The notes beneath the pieces were generated by a model, which saw only the letters and a program-made list of their open reading frames with translations, made no database searches and had not been told where the DNA came from. Made by a program: the position numbers and the translations under genes. From NCBI GenBank assembly GCA_944548615.1, contig OX155961.1:29494770-29558769 (forward strand): a stretch of 64,000 nt of DNA. The letters run 5' to 3'. Below are positions 44,870-56,720 of the stretch, piece by piece; the stretch's first letter is position 1; each line of letters starts with the position of its first letter. This DNA comes from Micropterix aruncella (Eukaryota; Arthropoda; Insecta; Lepidoptera; Micropterigidae).

Positions 44870-47800
44870 ATGTCTACAGCATCCAAGAGACAGCCAACCA
44901 GGCCCAACTCTACAGCATCGTCGGCAATAAGCCGAAGGAGCGAGCGTCTACAGGAGGTTAAAGAAGCCTCTGAAGAAATTCTACGTGTAACGAGAGCCGC
45001 GGCGAAGATTAAGGCAGAAAAAACTAAATTAATCGCGGCGGCGGCAGCAAAGGAAGAAATCGCCAAGGCGGAAGAAAGAAAAAGAGCAGCGGGCGCGGCA
45101 GCAGCATTACAAGCGACTCAAGCGGACTTAGCGGAACAAGAACAAGTGCTGGAAGCGGAAGGAGATCACGCACGTAGAATTCTGGAAGTTGTGTCAGAAT
45201 CTTTTCATGAATCCACCGCCGAAAGCTGGCAAAATCGCCAGCTCTCCAGCAGAGCGGAATCAGTCGCCGAACGAACTTCTGCGTGGGCGGAAAATAATTT
45301 TCGCGAATGCACCGGAGAATCGAGACAAGACATGCCACCCGGCCCGGAACGAGTCGCCGCAACGGAAATCGTCGAAGAAAACATCGAACAATCAGTGCGG
45401 CAAATACACGGAAAAGTGAGTGAAAACCTAGTGCTGTGTTCGCGAGGAAATGGGATTGCGCCTGACGCGCGCGCTACAAGCGCGCAGGCAACTCCAGCCA
45501 CGAGCACGCAGCCAGCGCAGACAGCTGGAGACGGCACGGGCGTCGCGGCGCCGCATCCGGTTGCCAAAGCGGGCGCCTCTTCAAGTGGAGACAGCGGCGA
45601 TAAACAGTTATTAGAGCAGGTTTGTCAAGTTATTGCTAATGTTTCTTCCAGACCGTTTTATGATAACCATTTACCAGTATATTCAGGGGATCCTATAGAG
45701 TTTATCGCATTTAAAGCCATTTTTGAACAGTCTACCACTGTGGGAAAGCTGACAGACGCTCAAAATTTATTACGCCTCCAAAAAGCACTCAGAGGAAAAG
45801 CGAGAGAGGCCGTATCAGGTCTGTTATTATTCCCCAATCAAGTATCAGAAATAGTAAAAACTCTGGAAACCTTGTTTGGAAATCCTAATGCTGTTATAAA
45901 CCGCACCATAAGTGAGGTACGTAGGATAAGTAACCTGAGCGAGGACATAGATCATGAAGCTTTGACAAAATTTGCATGCAAAATTAAAAACTTAATCGCC
46001 ACGCTCCAATCGTTAGAGCGAAACGATCATTTACTTAATCCCGATCTGTTATCCAATCTAATCGGCAAATTACCGAAAAACCTTTTAACCACTTGGTTGG
46101 CCGATAAAAATAGGCAAACGTCAGACGAACCGGTAATTGTTTATTTTTCGAAATGGTTAGAGTCATTAGCGATTAGCTCGAAAGATGCCGGGATCGCCGG
46201 GGCAGATATTAAAAAATATCAAGGCCACAGCCGCGAAAATAAGCTAAAGGGAAATGCAAACCATAAAAAAGAATACGTTTTTAATGCTCGCGATAAAACG
46301 CCGGAATCGGTGAAATGCATTAAATGCGATGAAAATCATTATTTGTCAAAATGCGAGAGTTTTAAAAAACTGTCATTAGACGAACGCTGGGCTTTGATTA
46401 GAGAGATGAAGAGATGTTTTAAATGTTTATCAAAATCGCATGGAAGTCGCTCTTGTCCAGCTTATCGCAAGAACCCGCGCTCGAAATATCATTTTCTATT
46501 ATCGAACGCTAGTTTAGAAAATAAAAAACCAAACGAAGTAGATAGAAGTGTTGCTCGCGCGAATAATGACAACCAGGAAAATATAGTCGCCCATACGATT
46601 AAGAGAAATAATATTCTTTTAAAAGTTTTACCGGTAGTTATCACGGGTCCGAAAGGAACTAAAACCATATACGGTCTGGCGGACGAGGGTTCAACTGTAT
46701 CTTTATTGGATCAGGCGGTGGCTAACGAACTTGGTTTAGACGGGCCATCTAATCCATTGGAAATCCATGGTGTAAACGAAATGACCGCCACATCTCAAAA
46801 TGCTAAAACCGTTACATTTCGAATTAGAGGAGAGGAAGAAAGCAAGTCTTACGAAATGCAAGCATACAGCATAAATAATCTCAACCTCCCATTGTTAAAA
46901 AGTATACCCCGTGACGAGATAACCGGACGAAAGTATATAAATACCATAGCGCGCGAGGTAACCGAAGTCCAACCGCAATTGTTAATAGGTGCTAATTGCT
47001 GGCAGCTTATTATATCTCGAGGACTCTCCACAATTAGTAACGGGATATCGGCTTCACGGACGCGCTTAGGATGGGTGGCCGTGGGGGAATTGGACAGCGG
47101 GAACTTCGACAACCGAGAGCACAGTTTCTGTATCACGAACCGGCATGACGACCACCTGGAAGATCTGCTCACTGAAAGTTTACGTCGCCAGGAAGAATGG
47201 CCAGAAAAACAGAGAGTCAACCCCGAAATTGTTCGCGCAGAAGAGCTGTTGCGAACTACAACCGTTATAAAAGACAATATTTGGACCACTGGTTTACTAT
47301 GGCGTCAAGAGGGAATTATTATGCCACCAAACCGTAGCATGGCGTTTAAACGGTTACGATCAGTAGAAATTAAAATGGATAAAGATAAAGTTTTCGCCGA
47401 CGCTTATTGCAAGCAAATCGAGCGCTATCTGACGGAGGGCTACGCACAGGAAGTGCCGAAAGACATTCTAAGCTCAATGGGAAATATATGGTATTTACCG
47501 CATTTTGGGGTAGAAAATCCCGCCAAACCGGGAAAGTTAAGGGTAGTTTTCGACGGAGCTGCTACATGCCATGGAACGTCACTCAATAGTTGCCTTGTCG
47601 CAGGACCTGACCTATATAATTCTATCATAGGAATACTTTTTAAGTTTAGAGAAAACCCCATTGCATTTTCTGCCGACATAAAAGATTTTTTCTTGCGTAT
47701 TAAAATTCAAGAAGAAGACAGCTTCAAGCAGCTTTTCTTATGGCGAGGTAAGAACCGCGATAGTGAACCACAAACTTATCGTATGTGCTCCCTCTTATTC

Positions 47801-50482
47801 GGTTCGAAGTCATCTCCGTGCAGTTCTCATTATGTGCGTAACCTTAATGCCGAACGTTTCGCAGACCAGTATCCAGAAGCCGCAAAAGCCATTAAGCAAA
47901 ATCATTACTGCGATGATCTTTTATTTGGAGCGGACACAGTGGGAGATGCTCAACGTTTAATTCGGGAAATAAATTATATACACACTCAAGGAGGGTTTCA
48001 TCTAACTAATTGGGCTACCAATGACAGCAGGGTGTTGTCAGAGGTTTCGGAGGATAAAATAGCAAAACAAAATGTACCTATCGAAAGGAGTGAACTAGGT
48101 GTGCAACGATTGTTAGGATTGCATTGGATTTCCGAAACCGACGAACTATCGTTCGATTTACGCATGCATAAAGTGGATAGCGCATTAATCGCGGGCACTA
48201 AAACGCCGACAAAAAGAGAAATATTGAGGGTTATTATGAGCGTTTACGACCCACAGGGATTTCTCGCGACATTGACCGTACGGGCGAAAATCATAATGCA
48301 ATTAGTATGGAAAAGCAAGATAAAATGGGATCAGGCTGTAGATAGCTCGATAGAGAAAGCATGGCAGGAGTGGTTAGTATTTTTACAGAGGGCGGCCGAT
48401 GTCAAAATTCCTCGCTACTATCAGACCTCAAAAATAGAGGGGGAGAGGCGAGAATTACACATTTTTTGCGACTCAAGCGCCGAAGCGATGTGTGCTTCCG
48501 CTTATCTGAGGGTAATAAGAGGCGATACGACACCTATGGTGACTTTGATAGGAAGTAGAACGCGAGTTGCGCCTTTAAAGAATTTAAGTATACCTCGTTT
48601 AGAACTTACGGCGGGCTTGTTAGGGGCTCAATTATGTCATAAAATTAGACAAGATCACTCGATAGAGATCCACGAACAGGTGTTTTGGACAGATTCCAGA
48701 AACGTATTATGGTGGGTAAGATCTCGAAGTGACGAATATCAACAATTCGTATCGAACCGCTTGGGAGTAATTGACGAATTAAGCCAAGCCGAGGAGTGGC
48801 GATGGTTAAGTGGCAAATTGAACCCAGCGGATGATGCGACGCGATTACGCGCACCTGTCGATATGTCTCCAATAAGCAGATGGTTCACAGGTCCTAGCTT
48901 TCTACAACAAGGGCGCGAGTTCTGGCCGGCGGAAATTCCAGATGAATTACGGGAAGATGAAAGAGCGGGTTTAGAATATCGACCGGCGGTGACACTTCAT
49001 ATCCATGAAACGGATAAAGGACTTATCGACATGGAACGCTTCTCCAATTATCAACGGTTGATTAGAACGATGGCACATGTACAAAAATTCGCTAACCTAT
49101 GCCGGAGAAAATGCCAAAATCGCGATATATCTGCTTGCGATATATCCGCAGCCGAGAAAGAATTAATTAAAGATTCTCAACGGCGCTGTTTTGGCCGCGA
49201 CATTTTTTGCTTAAAAAACAACAAAAAACTACCGGCAGGAAGTAGACTGAAAGGTTTAAATGCGTTCATAGATGGGACAGGTTTCATTAGAATGGGCGGT
49301 CGTATCGGCGCGGCGCTCGGTGTGCCTTATGATACCATGTATCCTATGATTATAGAAGGCAAAGATCAATTTACCCAACTATTGATAAAGAAAAGGCATG
49401 ACGAAAATTTACATTCAGGTGTTGAGAGTGTGCTGGCGACATTGCGTCAGCGTTTTTGGGTTATAAATCCGCGCCGTAGTGTTAAAAGGGAGTTATTTCG
49501 TTGCTTATACTGTCAAATAAAAAAGGCCAAGCCGGTGACCGCATTGATGGGAGACCTTCCGGCGGAACGTTTAGAACACCATACTAGACCTTTTAGCTGC
49601 GTCGGATTAGACGTATTTGGGCCGATGGCGGTGACAATTGGTAGGCGAAAAGAACACCGATACGGTGTACTATTTACGTGCTTGTCAGTGAGAGCGGTGC
49701 ATATTGAAGTTTTGGAATTCTTGTCCACGGATTCTATGATACAGGCTATTAGGCGTTTTATTAGCAGGCGCGGAAAGCCGCGAGTAATATACTCAGACAA
49801 TGCAACCAATATGAAAGGTAGTTGTGCTGAACTTCGCCAGGCGATGAGCGGTTTAGACAACGAGGCAATTAAAAATAATTTAAGTAATAAAAATATTACC
49901 TGGCGTTTTATTCCGCCAGCCAGTCCTAGCCAGGGCGGTGCTTGGGAAATAATGGTGAAAGCAGTAAAAAACGCTTTGAAAGCCGTTTTAAAGGAACAGG
50001 CGCCCCGTCTCGAGACATTGGCGACCCTATTAACGGAAGCCGAGGCTGTCATTAATTCTCGACCTTTGACCCACCTTTCGTTAGATTCCCGCGACGCCGA
50101 ACCATTGACCCCTCTAAACTTCTTGCTAGGATACACTTACGGTGACCAGTCAGCAGGTCAATTCAGCCCCCAGGATCTGTGCAGTAAAAAGCAATGGCGG
50201 CATAGCCAATATCTAGCGGACGCCTTTTGGAGGCGTTGGTTACGGGAAATATTACCAACTTTGGCATCGCGACCGAAATGGAAAGAAACTACGGAGCCCC
50301 TAAAAGAAGGAGACCTGGTGTTGATTATTGACCCGTCTATAAGTCGCGGTCACTGGCCAAGGGGTATAATCGAAAAGGTGTATCCCGATAAGAAAGGAAA
50401 TGTACGCGTGTTAGATGTGAGAGCAAATAATCGATTGTATCGACGTTCCATCGGTAAGATCGCTCGACTCATCGTAGAATAG
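44870..50482 (+). CDS. BEL/Pao gag-pol polyprotein
   Basis: This single 1,870-residue frame encodes capsid and replication enzymes. Residues 1-110 are rich in Ala, Glu and Lys and probably coiled. A gag domain of the DUF1759 type starts near L268 (LPVYSGDPIEF). Two zinc knuckles follow: C483-x2-C486-x3-H490-x4-C495 and C516-x2-C519-x4-H524-x4-C529. The aspartic protease has its active Asp at D605 (LADEGSTVS). Reverse transcriptase has D936 (SADIKDFF) and YCDD at 1013-1016. RNase H candidates are D1201, E1245, D1275 and D1321/1322. Integrase has H1510-x4-H1515-x29-C1545-x2-C1548 and a catalytic D1581, D1643, E1693 triad. A DUF5641-type tail ends the protein. The start ATG has AAAATG context, 75 bp after the primer site. 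The absence of stops, frameshifts or missing catalytic residues suggests a competent copy. The minus-strand frames under it are shadows. Confidence 0.95.
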   Translation: MSTASKRQPTRPNSTASSAISRRSERLQEVKEASEEILRVTRAAAKIKAEKTKLIAAAAAKEEIAKAEERKRAAGAAAALQATQADLAEQEQVLEAEGDHARRILEVVSESFHESTAESWQNRQLSSRAESVAERTSAWAENNFRECTGESRQDMPPGPERVAATEIVEENIEQSVRQIHGKVSENLVLCSRGNGIAPDARATSAQATPATSTQPAQTAGDGTGVAAPHPVAKAGASSSGDSGDKQLLEQVCQVIANVSSRPFYDNHLPVYSGDPIEFIAFKAIFEQSTTVGKLTDAQNLLRLQKALRGKAREAVSGLLLFPNQVSEIVKTLETLFGNPNAVINRTISEVRRISNLSEDIDHEALTKFACKIKNLIATLQSLERNDHLLNPDLLSNLIGKLPKNLLTTWLADKNRQTSDEPVIVYFSKWLESLAISSKDAGIAGADIKKYQGHSRENKLKGNANHKKEYVFNARDKTPESVKCIKCDENHYLSKCESFKKLSLDERWALIREMKRCFKCLSKSHGSRSCPAYRKNPRSKYHFLLSNASLENKKPNEVDRSVARANNDNQENIVAHTIKRNNILLKVLPVVITGPKGTKTIYGLADEGSTVSLLDQAVANELGLDGPSNPLEIHGVNEMTATSQNAKTVTFRIRGEEESKSYEMQAYSINNLNLPLLKSIPRDEITGRKYINTIAREVTEVQPQLLIGANCWQLIISRGLSTISNGISASRTRLGWVAVGELDSGNFDNREHSFCITNRHDDHLEDLLTESLRRQEEWPEKQRVNPEIVRAEELLRTTTVIKDNIWTTGLLWRQEGIIMPPNRSMAFKRLRSVEIKMDKDKVFADAYCKQIERYLTEGYAQEVPKDILSSMGNIWYLPHFGVENPAKPGKLRVVFDGAATCHGTSLNSCLVAGPDLYNSIIGILFKFRENPIAFSADIKDFFLRIKIQEEDSFKQLFLWRGKNRDSEPQTYRMCSLLFGSKSSPCSSHYVRNLNAERFADQYPEAAKAIKQNHYCDDLLFGADTVGDAQRLIREINYIHTQGGFHLTNWATNDSRVLSEVSEDKIAKQNVPIERSELGVQRLLGLHWISETDELSFDLRMHKVDSALIAGTKTPTKREILRVIMSVYDPQGFLATLTVRAKIIMQLVWKSKIKWDQAVDSSIEKAWQEWLVFLQRAADVKIPRYYQTSKIEGERRELHIFCDSSAEAMCASAYLRVIRGDTTPMVTLIGSRTRVAPLKNLSIPRLELTAGLLGAQLCHKIRQDHSIEIHEQVFWTDSRNVLWWVRSRSDEYQQFVSNRLGVIDELSQAEEWRWLSGKLNPADDATRLRAPVDMSPISRWFTGPSFLQQGREFWPAEIPDELREDERAGLEYRPAVTLHIHETDKGLIDMERFSNYQRLIRTMAHVQKFANLCRRKCQNRDISACDISAAEKELIKDSQRRCFGRDIFCLKNNKKLPAGSRLKGLNAFIDGTGFIRMGGRIGAALGVPYDTMYPMIIEGKDQFTQLLIKKRHDENLHSGVESVLATLRQRFWVINPRRSVKRELFRCLYCQIKKAKPVTALMGDLPAERLEHHTRPFSCVGLDVFGPMAVTIGRRKEHRYGVLFTCLSVRAVHIEVLEFLSTDSMIQAIRRFISRRGKPRVIYSDNATNMKGSCAELRQAMSGLDNEAIKNNLSNKNITWRFIPPASPSQGGAWEIMVKAVKNALKAVLKEQAPRLETLATLLTEAEAVINSRPLTHLSLDSRDAEPLTPLNFLLGYTYGDQSAGQFSPQDLCSKKQWRHSQYLADAFWRRWLREILPTLASRPKWKETTEPLKEGDLVLIIDPSISRGHWPRGIIEKVYPDKKGNVRVLDVRANNRLYRRSIGKIARLIVE

Positions 50483-50589
50483 TTAAAAAGTAGATTAATA
50501 ATAAAAAGGTCCCTTTAAACTTAGTTATAACATTAAAAATGATAGGTAGAAGGCAACATACCACCCTTACAAATAATTAATAGGCAAAA

Positions 50590-50617
50590 GTGACACTGTC
50601 TGTCACTGGGGGGGAAA
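50590..50617 (+). promoter_or_regulatory. Polypurine tract and adjacent stem-loop
   Basis: GGGGGGGAAA (50608-50617) directly precedes the 3' LTR and would prime plus-strand DNA synthesis. Just upstream GTGACA (50590-50595) and TGTCAC (50601-50606) form a small stem with a CTGTC loop. Confidence 0.8.
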
Positions 50618-51939
50618 TGTTAGGTTAAAAAATAATTATTTACAACGCTGTCCACGCAGTGAGGCAGCAAAGATTTGGAATCGTTTTATTGGTATCCCGG
50701 ATTCGCGAACAATGCCGCCTGCACTTTAAAGGGCGAGATAATATGTCCTTTCACAGAAATCCGAACTCACCCCTTGCCTTCCTGGCACAGAGACAATAGG
50801 CGTAGCTGGTCCGTTTTACAACACTATTGCGCCATTGTTCACATACGGGTTAACTTTTCGAAGACGTAAATCTGAAGTGCACCCTGTCATAAAGACGACC
50901 TCGCTTTCTCTGAAAGGACTATAACATTTCAAAAAACCCAGCCATTACTCAAATGGCACGCCCTAAACCTTATGATTAATTTAGTTATCAGATAATTGAT
51001 CTATGATAATTATATTATAAAATAGGATAAGGTTATCAAACGGTCTGCGAGAAAAATAGCTTGACAGCTTATTATTATTTAGCGAATTAATGTAAGCTTG
51101 ATTGTTAGTATAAGATAACATAAATTACTAAGTAAATATACTAACATATAATAAAATGTTCAGGTCCGATATGAAAATTAGTAAACATGTATGCGTCTAA
51201 TTAGAGTACCTAGTAAATTGGGGTGATTAGATTAATTAATTTTGTAATTAGGGTGATATGGTAATCAACTTTAATCTATGATACAGAAGCATCCCTAAAT
51301 CACCATATCACCGTATTTGAGTTGTTAGTTATAAGTAGAGATAATTATACAATTAAGTAGACATAATTAAACATTTAGTAATGTATTTACGTGCACTGCT
51401 ATCTATGAGTATATTGGCATACCATTTTGGAAAGAGGCGTTTCCCTTTAGATCCTTTGACCAATAAGAGAAGGTGTGAAATCGTTCCGGCCAGTAAAAGC
51501 ATAGACATGGCGTTTAAGGGGCGGAAGGATTTTTATTGTAAACAGTGAGGAAAGCGAAGGATGCCATTTTTTAGTTAGTGGCCAAAAAAGGTCGGAGACG
51601 GACGGGCACCTTTTCGGGTGTTATAAACCGACGTCACCGCGATAAATGTAATCGCGAGTTATCATAGGGCAATGGGCCCGTAAATAATAATTAATAAGTT
51701 CTGAATATACAAGTTAGAAAAATAAATGTGCTTTAATTGCCGGGAAGCCGTAGAAGTTAAAGTGTCGTCAGTCAGCAGCCGGAAAATCGAGGAAGCTTCA
51801 CTGCCGAGGCCAACCTGGCTGAAATAAAGGATGCTGTAAACCACGAAAGAGGGTGAGTTAAATATATTATTACAGTCCACTGGGGACTCGCCCTGATGCA
51901 AAAGGCATCCGAAAATTCACACTCTTCGCTGATAGAACA
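50618..51939 (+). repeat. 3' LTR of the BEL/Pao element
   Basis: 1,322 bp, same as the 5' LTR with an offset of 7,169 bp. Followed by target duplication CCTTA at 51940-51944 and then TATATAATCAG, the remainder of the interrupted M754 end. Confidence 0.95.
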
Positions 51940-51954
51940 CCTTATATAATCAGT

Positions 51955-52815
51955 AGTTCAACGTAGGTCCATATACACATTATTTTTGCAGCACATAAAA
52001 TAGCACTTGTTCAGAGAAATTTACCTACAAAAATACATTTTGGGGCAAAAACTCTTTACTGCTTTTATTCGGACATCTGTATATATTTGAATATTTTAAC
52101 TGCAAAATAGTGTAGGTACTATCATCGGAATTATTTACGCAAAAACAATTAGATAGGTCGAAGTGGGCCTAAATTGAGATTTGACCTGAGCTGACAAACG
52201 AGAAACATTTGAAGCTGAATAAAAAAACATTGTGAAAATGTCACAAACTCGAATTGACGTTTCTCTTTGATATTAGCTGCTTCACGCGTTAAGGTTCCCT
52301 TTGAAGTAACGATCGACTGTTCATTTCTGCTTATCGCAGTGACGGCATCGATCTCACGAATACACAATAGTTGTCAAACTCAAACCCAACCCAACCTGCA
52401 TCCCTCCTAGCTAAAACACCTGGATATTCTGTGCTACGCACGGCCGATCGGGTAACCTTTTTCAAAAGCATTAAGGATCATTGTTAGGGCGAGGGTAGCA
52501 AGTTAACAAAGAAATGCGTAGATGGGCCGCTACGAATAAGAGCAGAATTAAAACAACGAGTCAGGCGAGTGTGTAAATAAAGTAGGTTATAATCAATCTA
52601 TTTAAATATTCACATTACATTTTCATCGTGTCTAATTGACGGCTTTAAACCTCTTGGACGTGTGAAAATATTTGTATTAGGTAGTAGGTAAGTCTCGTTG
52701 CTACTCTTTATTTAACATACATAGATAGTCAAGGATTTAACTATTAGATTGTCAAAGAATAGTACTTATCTAAAAAAAATACATTAATAATTAAAAAAAA
52801 ACAATTATTTGGAAC
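51955..52815. other. No gene recognised
   Basis: AT-rich non-coding flank. The 72-codon minus frame at 52149-52367 has no motif. Single-copy-looking, with a GC patch at 52430-52560. Confidence 0.45.
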
Positions 52816-53235
52816 CTACTAAAAGTTATTCATCGTAAAATCTTATTACAAAACGAAATAAACGTTTTTTTATTGAGATAGTCAATAATTCGAATGGGAA
52901 CCTACCTAATAAAAGTTATTCATCGTAATAACCAAAACAGTCCATAAAAAGTTATATAATCAAAATAGAGCCATAATAATTAAAATAGTCAATAATACGC
53001 ACTAAAAGTTATTCATCGTAATAAACAAAATGGTGAGCAAAAGTTAAATAATCAAAATAGAGGATTAATAATTGAAATAGTCAATCATTCAAATTATAGA
53101 TACGTACTAAAAGTTATTTATCGAAGTAACCAAAACAGTTAGTAAAACTTATATTATTCAAAATAGAGGCCTAATAAATGAAATAGTCAATAATTCGAAT
53201 AGATATGTACTAAAATATATTCATCGTAATATCCT
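52815..53235 (+). repeat. Degenerate minisatellite, about 90-105 bp period
   Basis: Units begin with ACTAAAAGTTATTCATCGTA at about 52818, 52908, 53001, 53106 and 53209. Each also contains CAAAATAGAG (from the third unit on) and AAATAGTCAATAATTCGAAT. Four and a half diverged copies, AT-rich. Confidence 0.75.
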
Positions 53236-53239
53236 AATA

Positions 53240-55875
53240 CTGTACCGCGTATCTTGAAAACATCTTGAATTTTTAAGTTCGGTCAGAAAAGGCGAGATAT
53301 TCGGAAGACAATTTAGGATGCAGTAGTGGATGCTACTGCTTACTGTATTAATTTAATAATGAAATGAGTTTTCTTTTCTCAAGAAGAAACATATTTAATA
53401 TGCCTAAACACCAAACATGTGAATAGAATCGCTACTAGGTGTGGATAATCTAAAGCAGTTTAATAAAGCGAGTTACCGCAATAATAATATAAATATAATC
53501 TCCCAAGTTCCGAGTTAAATAAATCTCAACTTCTTTAGTTATTATTTATTCTGGACAGCTATCAGCTTTGCTGATATGTCTAGATCAGACCTTGTGAAGC
53601 TAGTCATAAACAATATTAACAAGTTTTTAGGAATACATCGAAACTATTTTTAAAATCGATTAACAGAGCTTGCACTAAGCACTTCAAATGGTAGGTTATT
53701 TCACATGTCTACCACTCCTCTATTTTAATTTTGCACGGTTGTTTTTTGCTGTGACCACAAAAAAATGTGTTGACGTTGAATTTATAAATATTCTTTATAC
53801 CTGGGTACATGTCCGAAATATTGTGTAAAATCATAGTGTAATTGATAATATAAAATAATAATTATTAATGTCATAAACATATAATAATAATGGCTAAAAT
53901 AGCTGAAACGAATTAGTCTGTTGTATTGGTTATGATTTGATTATACGTGCTTAGAATTAGTAGTATTTATACGTGCTTAAGAAATTATTTAAAATGGCAA
54001 TACTATTCAAATGAGTATTAGAAAGCTTATTCCATTTCTGGATGTATTCGTTTTAAATCGATAAAATCGATAAAAAGCCAAATTGGCGTGGTTCTCATTG
54101 GGGCGTTAATATTGATTTCGTCCGCCAGGTCAGAGCAGTCGAATATGCCCTTCATTGTTTTATAAAGGCCTAGAGCATTTTAGAGAGGCATTTCATTTCG
54201 AGAATCCTGTGGAGCACGGCTACGGATATCAATTTCATCTGGCGATATTCGAAGTATCGTATAAATATTATTAAACCGACAGGCGAGTTATTAGAGCTTG
54301 GCAACATCTGCAACGGTGTAAGACATCGGCATACTTCGTTGCCCACTTTGGCCTATCTTCCAGTTTCCTCTCAAAGAATTAAAGTATACGGCGATCACAA
54401 TCGACTGGAACTAATGTGCATCAAACATTCACGAGCATTTGTGAGAACCGTTGAATGGAAGTAATCCGGTGTGCTGCAGGAGGGCAGGGGTAGACACGCT
54501 CGAGTGCGCTCCTCGAATAGACGCGAAGCAAACGATGCGTCGTTTACTTCGACGCGACGGCCGGTTCAAAATCCCTAATTGACAAGTGGGGAGAGCGTGA
54601 AAAAACTTACCGAAAACCATGATCGCATCGTGGAGGGGGGACGGGTTTTTAGGGTTCCTTTTCAAACCCTAACGCCCCTAATGGTAAGACTTTGTTGTCT
54701 TTCTGTGTGTCACCGTCGATCAGTTTTAAATCCATCGACATGATATTTCACATAGACAAGACACAGTAGCCCACACCTAGCCAAAGAATCAAATGTAAAA
54801 GAGTATTTTCAATTGGTTGTTCAGGAAGACCAACGAAAATCGATTTATTTCCTACACCGGTAATGAGAGTGCTATACCACGTATGGACATCGCCCCTACT
54901 CATTTATCGCTCCCAGGATTTATAATCACCTTCTTTTTTTTCTTTAAACCAGTTGATAGGAATTCCTACGCTTGGCTATATCAAAATTAGCAAAAAATAT
55001 TTAAATATATGTAATATGTAAATATATAAAATATATACCCATAATATAATGTATAAACGTTGGTAGTACAAGGTATGAACGTTGAACATCCAAGCGCAGA
55101 TTTTCTAAGTTATATAGAATCTTCCTGAATCAATCAAGGCAACACAAACACAACATTTAAAAAATCTGTTACTTCTTGATTGATGAAGGAAAGGGGGGGG
55201 GGATTAATGTTGATAAAACACTGAGTATGAATGTCTGAATGGTATCTATGGAATAATAAGTAGGTATGTATGTATGTACATATGTAAAAGTAATTAAATC
55301 GATATGTATAAAAACATAGTTTTTACAATATTTACATTTTTATGATAATATAGGTTTTTATTATAGTTTTTAAGAATGCGACCTTTTTTAATACTTTATT
55401 ATTTTAATACTTCCGTTATGTGCCAACCCATTTAAAAGTCATTTTATTCTTTTTATCATTTTTTAATTTTTATTATTAAGTTTGCTTATCTTACTCTATT
55501 TCTTTTAGCAATTATGATTATTTAAATACTATCTATTTGTACATTTATATTTTTTATGATTATGATTAACGATTTCATCTTTTAAATTTTACTCCGATTG
55601 TCCAGCTAATAAGGAATAATAACAACTATTAGTGTGTAAATTCTTTCACACTTTATGTTCTTTACTTAGTTAGTATATAGGTGATATATACAAGTATTTA
55701 TAAAGAAATAAATGTCCGCCTTAGAAAAGGCTATAACCTAGTTAGGTGATATTAAAATGGGATCACCAGCAAGTTTTTGGCATAGAGGGAAGTCCCCACT
55801 GAAACCATAAAGTAATATAAAACCTTTAAAAGATTATGATATCTATCCCCTTATGGTTCCAGTGCATTGGTGTAC
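53240..55875. other. No gene recognised
   Basis: Largely AT-rich. 54080-54720 is less AT-rich and may hold a single-copy element, but I see no coding frame with motifs (54429-54665 minus is motif-free). A G-run is at 55193-55202. A LINE 3' UTR motif (CCTTAGAAAAGGCTATAACC) lies at 55712-55740. Confidence 0.4.
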
Positions 55876-55877
55876 TT

Positions 55878-56413
55878 TTAAAAAATCACTAACCGATTGG
55901 TTGTTGGAGGTGGGTAGGGACAGTTTAGGGAATATGCTCACTGTTGTATTTTGAATGATAGTTTAGTACTTAGTATTTTGTTTTAACCATGATAATTTTT
56001 AATGACTATTATAGGTATGTAAGCGTTATATCAATATGTAATTATATGTACATTATTTTAGTCTTAATTTTTATTTATTTTGGTATTATTATTATTTTCG
56101 TATCCATATATGTATGTGTATGTGTGCATATATGGATATATTTTATCTATAGATGTATATGAGTATCTTTTATTTGTATATGCGTAAATATTTGTAGTTT
56201 CATATTTGTCGATTTAAAAATAAGTACTAACTATAGTTTAAGTTGACAGTGCACATTTAATATCGTCATTTACAGTCTGCCTTAGAACAGGCCTAGGCCT
56301 AGTTAGGCGACTGTGTCAAACATCAAAAATAATGTCGCATCAATTTCTTGCTAACATCTTACTTACAAATATGACATTAATTGTTTACTAGATGTGTTAC
56401 TAAATAAATAAAT
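55878..56413 (+). pseudogene. LINE family 2, extreme C-terminus and 3' UTR
   Basis: The frame KKSLTDWLLEVGRDSLGNML ends at a TGA near 55953, equal to the C-terminus of the pseudogene at 29094. It is followed by the same 3' UTR and a TAAATAAAT tail. 5'-truncated immediately before this frame. Confidence 0.75.
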
Positions 56414-56419
56414 GCAATA

Positions 56420-56720
56420 CGTGTTCATCTGAGCATGTGGGACTAAGAAATCTGGAGCGGGCTGAAGTTGTATTACAAATTTCAGTTGAATTGAAAATCG
56501 AGTTACCCACCGAATGCGGCGACACGTCGTCGGGGTCGTGTTTGTTCAATCAGCCCGATTTCGGTCGCCGCATCTGCAACTACATAACTAATGCCCCTGT
56601 CCCTGGGCACCCATTTAATTTCCTAATGATATGCACCCGCGCATAAAATACACAGCCCGAATGTTTAAGTGAAAGTAAACACGTCGCGTACACGCTCTCC
56701 CCCTCCTGGCTTTGTATGCA
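56420..56720. promoter_or_regulatory. Non-repetitive stretch; candidate regulatory DNA
   Basis: Mixed composition with CCATTTAATTTCCTAATG, ATATGCACCC and a CG-rich GCGGCGACACGTCGTCGG. A POU/homeodomain-like cluster. Overlapping frames lack motifs. Function speculative. Confidence 0.25.

Larger units (their letters stand above)
43449..51939 (+). mobile_element. Complete BEL/Pao LTR retrotransposon
   Basis: 8,491 bp with 1,322-bp LTRs (TGTTAGG...AGAACA), a tRNA-type primer site, one gag-pol frame, a polypurine tract and a 5-bp target duplication CCTTA (43444-43448, 51940-51944), the size usual for BEL/Pao. I found no difference between the two LTRs on reading them through. No envelope frame follows pol. 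It inserted into the end of an M754 DNA transposon. The intact frame and identical LTRs mean very recent insertion and possible present activity. The LTRs are long for this group. Confidence 0.95.

Noticed and set aside
45024..50136. Minus-strand open frames under gag-pol, up to 207 codons
   Set aside because: They are antisense shadows of the intact polyprotein and have no motifs of their own.
54429..54665. 78-codon minus-strand frame as a small gene
   Set aside because: No motif, no conserved partner and no supporting signals.
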